From NCBI GenBank assembly GCA_027624675.1, contig JAQBTZ010000040.1, positions 1 to 5,844 on the forward strand: a stretch of 5,844 nt of DNA, written 5' to 3'. Position 1 is the first letter of the stretch, and each line of letters starts with the position of its first letter. A program made the position numbers and the translations under genes. Origin of the DNA: a bacterium (lineage in GTDB: Bacteria > Patescibacteriota > WWE3 > 2-01-FULL-39-13 > JAQBTZ01). Shown here in pieces: positions 1 to 4,865 of the stretch. The notes under the pieces were generated by a model. It ran no database searches. It saw only the letters and a program-made list of their open reading frames with translations, and was not told the DNA's origin.

Positions 1-644
1 TGGAGTTAAGGAAAACATTATCTGCCGACGTACCAAGACAAAGTATAATTGATAAAGTATTTTCAGGAAATGCTGCTTCGTATGAAAAATTTTACAAAGG
101 TACTAAATGGTCTTTTGCAGAAGCAACAAAGCTAACACAATCTGAACAAAAATTTAATGGTGTAAAATTTAAATTAGCTTACCCAAGCGATGAAACCTAT
201 CGTAAAATTGCAGAAGAACTAGTTAGATATTGGGATAAATATGACATCAACTTTGAGTTAGATGAAGTCAAAATCAATGAGGTAGGAGATATGTTAAATG
301 AAATACAAGCCAGAGATGCACTTATTGTGGGAGCTGAAATTTCAAGAGATCCAGATCAATTTGCTTTTTGGCACTCAACACAAAATAAATTTCCGGGATT
401 AAACCTGTCCAATTATGTATCAGTCAGAACCGATACTGCTTTAGAGGAGGGGAGAAAAGTATCTGGATTTGATGAAAGAAAAGTACATTACAATGTTTTA
501 CAAGAAACCTTAATTCAAGATGCTCCTGCAATCCCATTATACAAACCAGTATATTATTTTAATTATTTAAAGAAATTTTCATTTGCAGATAAAAGTGATC
601 TGTATACTCCAGTTAATCAGTTATATTTATTTCTAGTAAACTAA
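1..644 (+). CDS. ABC transporter substrate-binding protein, family 5 (peptide/oligopeptide-type), C-terminal part
   Basis: The frame is open from the left edge of the window (first whole codon at base 3) to TAA at 642-644 and gives 213 residues. The internal ATG at 291 is not the start, because the family-like sequence continues upstream of it. The fragment has the C-terminal pattern of SBP_bac_5 (DppA/OppA-like) proteins: an early RxxLSADVPRQ.II..VF.G segment, a lobe with alternating strands and helices (KFKLAYPSDETYRKIAEELV, then YDINFELDEV), the RDPDQFAFWHSTQ segment resembling the family's 'DPD...W.S' stretch, NLSNYV with the following Arg, and the near-terminal DAPAIPLYKPVYYF. Such lipoproteins bind peptides or other solutes outside the membrane and deliver them to a permease. 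The signal peptide, lipobox and permease genes lie outside the window, so the substrate cannot be named. A weak hairpin follows the gene, which converges with rlmB. Confidence 0.9.
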   Translation, partial: ELRKTLSADVPRQSIIDKVFSGNAASYEKFYKGTKWSFAEATKLTQSEQKFNGVKFKLAYPSDETYRKIAEELVRYWDKYDINFELDEVKINEVGDMLNEIQARDALIVGAEISRDPDQFAFWHSTQNKFPGLNLSNYVSVRTDTALEEGRKVSGFDERKVHYNVLQETLIQDAPAIPLYKPVYYFNYLKKFSFADKSDLYTPVNQLYLFLVN

Positions 645-661
645 AATAAAGGTATCACGTC

Positions 662-681
662 ATCTCCAAGAAATCGGAGAT
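662..681. terminator. Weak hairpin between the convergent solute-binding protein gene and rlmB
   Basis: ATCTCC (662-667) and GGAGAT (676-681) form a 6-bp stem with an 8-base loop in the 42-bp space between two convergent genes. A second, 4-bp hairpin (AGAC 684-687, GTCT 692-695) is followed by ATTTTT on the plus strand. Neither has the strong GC stem plus immediate U-tract of a textbook terminator. Position is the main reason to suspect termination in either direction. Confidence 0.3.
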
Positions 682-686
682 CCAGA

Positions 687-1415
687 CTAATGTCTATTTT
701 TGCTTGCAATAAACATTGAAATTCCAGCAGCCACAGAAACATTTAAAGATTCAGTTTTTCCATACATAGGAATAGTTAATATTTTATCGCAAAGACTTGT
801 TGTCAGGGTACTTAATCCTTCACCTTCAGCACCAAAGACTAATGCAGTAGGCTGCGTAAAATCGGTATCATAAATATTTTCACCGCCAGTCTCAATGCCA
901 TATACCCAAATATTTAATTTTTTTAATTGCCGAATTGTTTCGTTAACATTGGCAACCTTAACCATTGGGATTTTTTCGGTAGCACCTGCCGAGGTTTTTA
1001 CAACAGTATTTGTAAGTGGTGCGTTTCTTCGCTCAGGCATAATAACAGCATCAAAACCTGCAAGCTCAGCGCTTCGAACAATTGCACCTAAGTTATGTGG
1101 GTCATTAACGTGGTCTAAGATAGCAAGCAAGGGGTTTTCACCTAAATGTTCTAGTAATTGCTTTAAAGTGTAAGTATTAAGTTCAGAGGAAACTGCAACT
1201 ATACCTTGATGTCTATGTTTACCCATACTATATTTTCTTTCAAGTTTAACTAAAGGCACAAATTCAACCTCAACATTTTTTTGTTTAGCTAAATCCACAA
1301 TATCATCAATAATCTTACTATTTGGTAAACCCTCCTGAATAGTAATTATCTTAACCTGTCTTTGTGGATTTTCTAATACACTAAAAACTGAATGTCTGCC
1401 ATAAATATGTTCCAT
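687..1415 (-). CDS. rlmB: 23S rRNA 2'-O-ribose methyltransferase, RlmB/TrmH family (SpoU)
   Basis: This 242-residue protein is full length for RlmB, which methylates the 2'-O of a guanosine in the peptidyl-transferase region of 23S rRNA (G2251 in E. coli) using S-adenosylmethionine. The N-terminal substrate-binding domain starts with IYGRHSV and contains HRHQGIVAV at about residues 67-75. The trefoil-knot SPOUT domain has all three family motifs: motif 1 DHVNDPHNLGAIVRSAELAG at 101-120 with Asn109 and Arg114, motif 2 LVFGAEGEGL at 192-201 with Glu197, and motif 3 IPMYGKTESLNVSVAAGI at 215-232 with Ser223 and Asn225. It lies 15 bp after prmC on the same strand, so readthrough from prmC is likely, but it also has its own extended -10 just before ATG. 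No Shine-Dalgarno sequence is visible. A tRNA-directed TrmH relative is less likely because the N-terminal domain is RlmB-like. Confidence 0.94.
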   Translation of the reverse strand: MEHIYGRHSVFSVLENPQRQVKIITIQEGLPNSKIIDDIVDLAKQKNVEVEFVPLVKLERKYSMGKHRHQGIVAVSSELNTYTLKQLLEHLGENPLLAILDHVNDPHNLGAIVRSAELAGFDAVIMPERRNAPLTNTVVKTSAGATEKIPMVKVANVNETIRQLKKLNIWVYGIETGGENIYDTDFTQPTALVFGAEGEGLSTLTTSLCDKILTIPMYGKTESLNVSVAAGISMFIASKNRH

Positions 1416-1421
1416 AGTATA

Positions 1422-1430
1422 ATTATATCA
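1422..1430 (-). promoter_or_regulatory. Extended -10 promoter element of rlmB
   Basis: On the minus strand the sequence reads TGATATAAT, a consensus TGn extended -10 box. It ends exactly 6 bases before the rlmB ATG, so a normally spaced start site would fall on the ATG and give a leaderless mRNA. It overlaps the last codon and stop of prmC. No good -35 box is visible, which is usual for extended -10 promoters. Confidence 0.45.
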
Positions 1431-2213
1431 CTAAAACCTATAGTGCAAAACCCTTTCAATGTCATACTGATCCTTAATAAAAGTGAGATTAACTTTATTA
1501 TGATTTAATAGAATTTTCTTTATAATGTCATCTTGTTTGTAGCCAAACTCCATAAATAACTGCCCATTTGTATTAAGAAATTGTTCAAAATCGTTTAGAA
1601 TTATTTTTATAATTTCTATACCATTATCATTTGCAAAGATTGCAATTTCAGGTTCAAATTTTAAACTTTCAGGAACAAGGCCATTTTTATCTACATATGG
1701 AGGATTAGCAAAGATTAAATCAAATTTATCATCAATTTTTTTAAATAAATCTGACTTTATTATTTTATACCTACTATTTTCAATATTATTTAGGTTTAAA
1801 TTTAATTTAGTTTGATTAATAGCATTGTCGCTAATATCAGAAAAGGTTACAAAACTGTTTGGCAAATGTTTTAAGATAGCAATACCAATACAACCAGAAC
1901 CACAACATAGATCAAGTGTCTTTAAATTATATCTTTCGACCGAAGTGGAGAAATGTTTCGTAGTTAAATCATCAATTGCATTTTTAACCCAAAACTCAGT
2001 CTCAACACGTGGAATAAGTGGTTTAAAGCTTAAATCAATCTTACAATCTAGAAATTCTTGCCAACCAATAACATAGTTTATAGGTTCACCTTTTTCTAAT
2101 CTCTTTAAATCATCTAAAATATTTAACGACGCAGTCGAAGAGCTAAAATTTGCAATTTGATTTTCTGAGAAATTATACTTATCTTTCAAAAGCCATCTAA
2201 TTTCTTTATCCAT
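1431..2213 (-). CDS. prmC: Peptide chain release factor N5-glutamine methyltransferase PrmC (HemK)
   Basis: PrmC methylates the Gln of the GGQ loop in release factors RF1 and RF2, using S-adenosylmethionine, in the cytoplasm. The 260-residue protein is slightly shorter than the usual 270-290. The N-terminal helical domain leads into GEPINYVIGWQEF (42-54) and LIPRVETEFWV (66-76), the family's 'P..Y..G..EF' and 'IPR.ETE' segments. The Rossmann-type domain has SAM motif I DLCCGSGCIGIAI (101-113), an acidic FSDIS strand end at 124-128, and the catalytic NPPY at 170-173, which places the substrate glutamine. FEPEIAIFANDNG (186-198) is the usual post-NPPY segment. The start ATG at 2213 is the first Met and lies close to a -10-like box. 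A general N6-adenine or PrmB-type methyltransferase is possible from NPPY alone, but the N-terminal segments favour PrmC. It is transcribed ahead of rlmB. Confidence 0.92.
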   Translation of the reverse strand: MDKEIRWLLKDKYNFSENQIANFSSSTASLNILDDLKRLEKGEPINYVIGWQEFLDCKIDLSFKPLIPRVETEFWVKNAIDDLTTKHFSTSVERYNLKTLDLCCGSGCIGIAILKHLPNSFVTFSDISDNAINQTKLNLNLNNIENSRYKIIKSDLFKKIDDKFDLIFANPPYVDKNGLVPESLKFEPEIAIFANDNGIEIIKIILNDFEQFLNTNGQLFMEFGYKQDDIIKKILLNHNKVNLTFIKDQYDIERVLHYRF

Positions 2214-2219
2214 TATACT

Positions 2220-2250
2220 ATTTTACATTGTTTACAATAAATTATATAGT
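2220..2250. promoter_or_regulatory. Overlapping divergent promoters of prmC and the exported-protein gene
   Basis: The spacer between the two start codons is only 44 bp. On the plus strand TTTACA (2222-2227) and TATAGT (2245-2250) are 17 bp apart, a good sigma-70-type pair, and the -10 ends 7 bases before the GTG start. On the minus strand TAAAAT (2225-2220) ends 6 bases before the prmC ATG. The prmC -10 overlaps the -35 box of the other gene, so the two promoters probably compete. A small palindrome, ATTGT-TT-ACAAT (2227-2238), sits between them and could be a protein site. Confidence 0.45.
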
Positions 2251-2257
2251 TTAGGTA

Positions 2258-3394
2258 GTGAAAAATAGTATTATTTTTATCCTCATAATTAGTTGCTTAT
2301 CTTTATATTCATACTATGTTTATGATAAATATAATAATCTAGAAACTGAAACCCAGATTAATTACAAACCAAATAAAGTAGTAACACCAGAAATAAAAGA
2401 TTTTAGCCAACCTCAACAACCACCTATAAATGATTATTTAGACGAAACTTATGACTCAATGCAGATGAAAGTTTTAAATATAATATATATTCCTTCTTCT
2501 AATAATCAGATAAACCTTAATGAAACAGGATCATTAAATATATCTATAGCCAGTAGCTTACTAGAATATGTAAACTCAATTACTACACAGTCAATATCAA
2601 AATTAACAGAGGGCTCTAGATATCATCAGTATAAAAAAACATTCTCCCAACCTTCTTTGCAGTATTCACTTACAGATACTAAAGTATATTATGAAAGTTT
2701 ACCTGCAGGATTACCTCTACCTTGGAAAGCAAATACCAATCGCCCAGATTATAAAAAAATTCTAGAAAGAGAAAATATTTGTGAATACGTAGATAATATG
2801 GGTTTAAAAGAGGTTTGGGTATGGGGTTATCATACAGAGAAAATTGAACCTGTTGAAAGTAATATGAGTATGGGACGAAAAATAAGAGAAAAATGGAACA
2901 AAGATGAGTATGGGGATGTAAGTAATAGTGAAATGACTAATGATTTACCAATTTGTAATAAAACTTATGTATTATATAACTTAAATTATGGTAGAGGAGT
3001 AGGTGAAGTGCTTGAAAACCATACACATCATATTGAGGCTGTTAATAATTATATACATTCTGACTTATGGCGTAAGTTTATTGGTTTATCAGGTGATCAA
3101 GAAAGCTATTCGTGTGGTTGGACACATTACCCCCCCAATGTAATGAAATATACAACTGGACACGACTACGATTGGTACAATACAAGATCTGTAATGTCAG
3201 ATTGTACAGACTGGAAACCAGATGGAACAGGTAAAAAAGAATTAGTAAGCTGTAGTACATGGAGTAAAAATAATTGTGAAGACGATGGGGGAGTGGCATT
3301 TAAAGTTTGGTGGATGCAAAATATTCCGGGATTAGATAATGAAACTGGAAATTGGTGGGAGTTAATTGGTGATTTTGATGATTCAATAAAATAA
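2258..3394 (+). CDS. Membrane-anchored exported protein of unknown function, Trp- and Cys-rich C-terminal half
   Basis: The gene encodes 378 residues from a GTG start. The next Met in frame is residue 68, and only the GTG start keeps the N-terminal signal/anchor. Residues 1-4 are the charged end and 5-21 are hydrophobic (IIFILIISCLSLYSYYV), so it is a signal peptide or uncleaved N-terminal anchor. A low-complexity linker with QPQQPP follows (about 28-60). The rest looks globular and extracellular: TEGSRYHQYK at 117-126, CEYVDNMGLKEVWVWGYH at 175-192, NYGRGVGEVLENHTHHIEAV at 243-262, CGWTHYPPN at 286-294, DWKPDGTG at 318-325 and WWMQNIPG at 351-358. Six cysteines (175, 233, 286, 316, 332, 340) lie outside the anchor and could form disulfides. 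These blocks resemble, from memory only, a family of uncharacterised secreted bacterial proteins. The His/Glu/Asp-rich blocks could suit metal binding or hydrolysis, but no known catalytic motif is recognised. Confidence 0.85.
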   Translation: MKNSIIFILIISCLSLYSYYVYDKYNNLETETQINYKPNKVVTPEIKDFSQPQQPPINDYLDETYDSMQMKVLNIIYIPSSNNQINLNETGSLNISIASSLLEYVNSITTQSISKLTEGSRYHQYKKTFSQPSLQYSLTDTKVYYESLPAGLPLPWKANTNRPDYKKILERENICEYVDNMGLKEVWVWGYHTEKIEPVESNMSMGRKIREKWNKDEYGDVSNSEMTNDLPICNKTYVLYNLNYGRGVGEVLENHTHHIEAVNNYIHSDLWRKFIGLSGDQESYSCGWTHYPPNVMKYTTGHDYDWYNTRSVMSDCTDWKPDGTGKKELVSCSTWSKNNCEDDGGVAFKVWWMQNIPGLDNETGNWWELIGDFDDSIK

Positions 3395-3411
3395 ATCAGT
3401 TTAATTTATTT
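3389..3411. terminator. AT-only hairpin between two convergent gene ends
   Basis: AAATAAAT (3389-3396) pairs with ATTTATTT (3404-3411) around a 7-base loop. It covers the stop codons of both the exported-protein gene (TAA 3392-3394) and the Fic gene (TAA on the minus strand, 3408-3406). The stem has no G-C pair, so it would be weak. It is listed because the two genes end 11 bp apart and need some form of termination. Confidence 0.2.
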
Positions 3412-4455
3412 AAAATAATTATCAACAGAAAACTGATACTGATCTAAAAACATTTTTTTAAAGAAGTAAATATTAAACTGTTCATAAAAAATTATTAGCG
3501 CCTTTTTATACTCAATTTCATCCACACTTCTATATGACAAAGGATAATAGCTGTTCGCAAGTAAAATTGCATTGCTAAATATTCTTGCTGTTCTTTTATT
3601 ACCATCCGCAAAGGGTTGAATATACGAAACAAAAACCAGTGTGCTAAATGCTTGGATCAATGGAGAATCAATTTGTTTAAACCTTGTTTCTAATTGATTA
3701 ATTGCATCTTCAATCTGATATTTATTATCAAGAGGTAAGTATTTGGTTCCAGTAATCCCTGCTCCATGCTCCCTGTAATCAGTTTTAATATTTAAATCTT
3801 TAACTAAAATAGAATGGATTTCTTTAAGATTTTTTTGTGAAAAAGTCTTAAAATCTTTTAAGTTTTTTAAAATATAATCAAAAGCATACTTATGATTCAA
3901 GATCATCTGAGTTTCATCAACAGTATTTTTATCAGATTTAATATTATTTTTAATTAAATTCTCAGTATCTAAAAGTGTATAAGTATTTCCCTCAATCTTA
4001 GAAGATTTCCAGCTTAGCTCAATAATAAATCTTTCTAATTCTTTTTTAACCTCTAAAGAATTTTTATTATTTATTAAATCTTTAAATCTTACTCGTGATT
4101 TTTCAATTTCATCTAAATCATTATCTTTGTCAAAAAAAGAGTCCAAAGAACTAATTAAATCAAAATTAAACTTTTCTCCTAAAATATTTCTGTTATCAAC
4201 ATCAACTTGAAAATATTCATTTAAATCAAATAAAGGCAACGTTGTAGGAGTTTTGAGTAAGGAATAAGTAGTTGAAGGACCAGTTCCAACCAACTTAATA
4301 AACCCCAATTTAATTAACTCATTTAAATCTCTAATTAAAGTAACCTTAGATACATCATAATCATTAACTAAAGACCCACCTATCTCAAGTCTGTTTTTAT
4401 CAGAATTTACTAGTAATTTTATTATCTTAATTTGTCTAGAAGATAAACCTTTCAT
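3406..4455 (-). CDS. Fic-domain protein with N-terminal winged-helix DNA-binding domain, variant active site (Gln for His)
   Basis: The protein has 349 residues. Residues 1-66 look like a DeoR/MarR-like winged helix: LSSRQIKIIKLLV, a recognition-helix region VSKVTLIRDLNELIKLGFI (35-53) and a wing ending TTYSL. Residues 151-157 (SSKIEGN) match the (S/T)xxxE(G/N) inhibitory-helix motif of self-inhibited class II Fic proteins, with Ser151 and Glu155. The Fic core motif is at 280-291: Q-P-F-A-D-G-N-K-R-T-A-R, against the usual H-x-F-x-(D/E)-G-N-(G/K)-R-x-x-R. Gln280 (codon CAA) replaces the catalytic His; the phosphate-binding and metal-binding residues are intact. Fic enzymes usually transfer AMP or another phosphate-containing group to protein hydroxyls, so AMPylation by this protein is uncertain. 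It may act mainly as a regulator. An inverted repeat over its -10 box suggests autoregulation. The ATG at 4455 keeps the complete winged helix. Confidence 0.92.
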   Translation of the reverse strand: MKGLSSRQIKIIKLLVNSDKNRLEIGGSLVNDYDVSKVTLIRDLNELIKLGFIKLVGTGPSTTYSLLKTPTTLPLFDLNEYFQVDVDNRNILGEKFNFDLISSLDSFFDKDNDLDEIEKSRVRFKDLINNKNSLEVKKELERFIIELSWKSSKIEGNTYTLLDTENLIKNNIKSDKNTVDETQMILNHKYAFDYILKNLKDFKTFSQKNLKEIHSILVKDLNIKTDYREHGAGITGTKYLPLDNKYQIEDAINQLETRFKQIDSPLIQAFSTLVFVSYIQPFADGNKRTARIFSNAILLANSYYPLSYRSVDEIEYKKALIIFYEQFNIYFFKKMFLDQYQFSVDNYFK

Positions 4456-4459
4456 AATA

Positions 4460-4496
4460 TTATCGTATCATAATGAGTCGATAGATGAAACGATAA
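4460..4496. promoter_or_regulatory. Inverted-repeat operator overlapping the Fic-gene promoter
   Basis: Arms 4460-4471 and 4485-4496 are inverted copies matching at 11 of 12 positions (only 4467/4489 fails), with a 13-base spacer. The core is TATCGT on the left and ACGATA on the right; an extra CGATA lies at 4479-4483, 12 bp from the one at 4491-4495. On the minus strand the left arm contains TGATACGAT (4470-4462), an extended -10-like box ending 6 bases before the Fic ATG. A bound protein would block RNA polymerase. The winged helix of the Fic protein itself is the obvious candidate ligand, by inference. The site could also influence the rightward frame at 4546. Confidence 0.55.
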
Positions 4497-4507
4497 AATA
4501 GAATTAA

Positions 4508-4535
4508 TTGTCAAGGTATTTGTAAAGTTTATTCT
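4508..4535 (+). promoter_or_regulatory. Possible promoter reading rightward toward 4546
   Basis: TTGTCA (4508-4513, 5 of 6 to consensus) and TATTCT (4530-4535, 4 of 6) are 16 bp apart. The predicted start site would lie just before the ATG at 4546. In sequence this AT-rich such matches occur by chance, so support is modest. Confidence 0.3.
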
Positions 4536-4545
4536 CGGATTAAAC

Positions 4546-4743
4546 ATGGTAGTTGATAAAAATTATAATTTATTTTGCTTAGGCTATCTTACTAAGGGCT
4601 CGTTCATCAATGTTATGACCACTATTGATGATTACGGCTCTTTGTGTCGCATACATATTAGTCAACTTATAAATGGATGCGACCTAAAAGATTCTTTAAG
4701 GTATTTTATAGATGACACAAACCACGTATATTACGTGGTTTAG
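4546..4743 (+). CDS. Doubtful small hypothetical protein (65 aa), or a structured non-coding stretch
   Basis: The frame runs ATG to TAG for 65 codons and is the only plus-strand frame of any length between the Fic gene and DinD. It is not recognised. The product would be small and soluble with three cysteines and a Val/Tyr-rich end (HVYYVV). For it: a possible promoter just upstream and divergent orientation from a regulator gene, a common place for small partner proteins. Against it: no Shine-Dalgarno sequence, no recognisable family, and two hairpins inside it, one of which (4719-4741) makes up its last codons and stop. The stretch may instead be a small RNA or the remains of an older gene. 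Confidence 0.33.
   Translation: MVVDKNYNLFCLGYLTKGSFINVMTTIDDYGSLCRIHISQLINGCDLKDSLRYFIDDTNHVYYVV
4604..4631. repeat. Inverted repeat with 8-bp arms
   Basis: TCATCAAT (4604-4611) and ATTGATGA (4624-4631) are perfect inverted copies around a 12-base spacer. In RNA this would be a moderate hairpin. It lies inside the doubtful 65-codon frame, and its function is unknown. Confidence 0.4.
4719..4741. repeat. Near-perfect palindrome with 10-bp arms, possible terminator or operator
   Basis: AAACCACGTA (4719-4728), a TAT centre and TACGTGGTTT (4732-4741) form the strongest hairpin in the window: ten uninterrupted pairs with a 3-base loop. The heptamer GCGAAGC (4743-4749), a sequence known to form an unusually stable DNA mini-hairpin, follows one base later. 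Only three T residues end the stem and no longer U-tract follows, so it is an imperfect intrinsic terminator. A protein-binding palindrome ahead of the DinD region is the alternative. Confidence 0.5.
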
Positions 4744-4783
4744 CGAAGCGTTCCAATATATCATTATATGGATTAAGTATTGA

Positions 4784-4864
4784 TCAAAACTAGTAAGTGA
4801 AATTGAAAATATTGACTATATTCCAATGTATCCAGAGTTTGAAAAAATGATAAAAATAGCATAA
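4784..4864 (+). pseudogene. Copy 1 of the ENIDYIPMYPEFE peptide frame, no clear start, coupled to DinD
   Basis: In this frame the sequence from TCA (4784) to TAA (4862-4864) encodes about 26 residues ending ENIDYIPMYPEFEKMIKIA. The central 13 residues are identical to copy 2 downstream, and the two base differences between copies are both silent, which argues that this frame is or was translated. No ATG, GTG or TTG begins it: an in-frame TGA stands at 4781-4783 and the only ATG (4826) is inside the repeat. Reading through the TGA would extend it back to ATG 4712. It is therefore either a decayed small gene or one begun at an unusual codon or by a shift from TTG 4780. The stop lies one base before the DinD ATG, so translational coupling is possible. 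Confidence 0.35.
4805..4842 (+). repeat. 38-bp direct repeat, copy 1 (upstream of DinD)
   Basis: Bases 4805-4842 match 5774-5811 at 36 of 38 positions. The differences are C/T at 4816 and T/C at 4829, each at the third position of a codon in the shared frame (Asp GAC/GAT, Tyr TAT/TAC). Similarity fades sharply on both sides. Confidence 0.9.
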
Positions 4865-4865
4865 A

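Noticed and set aside
895..1173. Plus-strand open frame of 92 codons
   Set aside because: It is antisense to the conserved knot domain of rlmB and has no family-like sequence or start signal.
1825..2076. Plus-strand open frame of 83 codons
   Set aside because: It is antisense to the SAM-binding region of prmC, which is clearly the coding strand.
2258..2330. Lipoprotein signal (I-I-S-C at residues 10-13 of the exported protein)
   Set aside because: The segment before Cys13 is very short and the hydrophobic stretch continues past it to about residue 21, which fits a membrane anchor or ordinary signal peptide better.
3078..3299. Minus-strand open frame of 73 codons with a hydrophobic start
   Set aside because: It is antisense to the Cys/Trp-rich blocks of the exported protein, and its hydrophobicity follows from the codons opposite.
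4781..4783. Possible UGA recoding (Gly, as in Absconditabacteria and Gracilibacteria), since all visible stops are TAA or TAG and reading through this TGA extends copy 1
   Set aside because: The six long genes contain no in-frame TGA, whereas recoded genomes use UGA often. Nine stop codons without TGA are too few to be evidence.
4744..4865. LexA-type SOS box ahead of DinD
   Set aside because: No CTGT-N8-ACAG or GAAC-N4-GTTC type site was found; TTGACT at 4812-4817 looks like a -35 box but has no matching -10.
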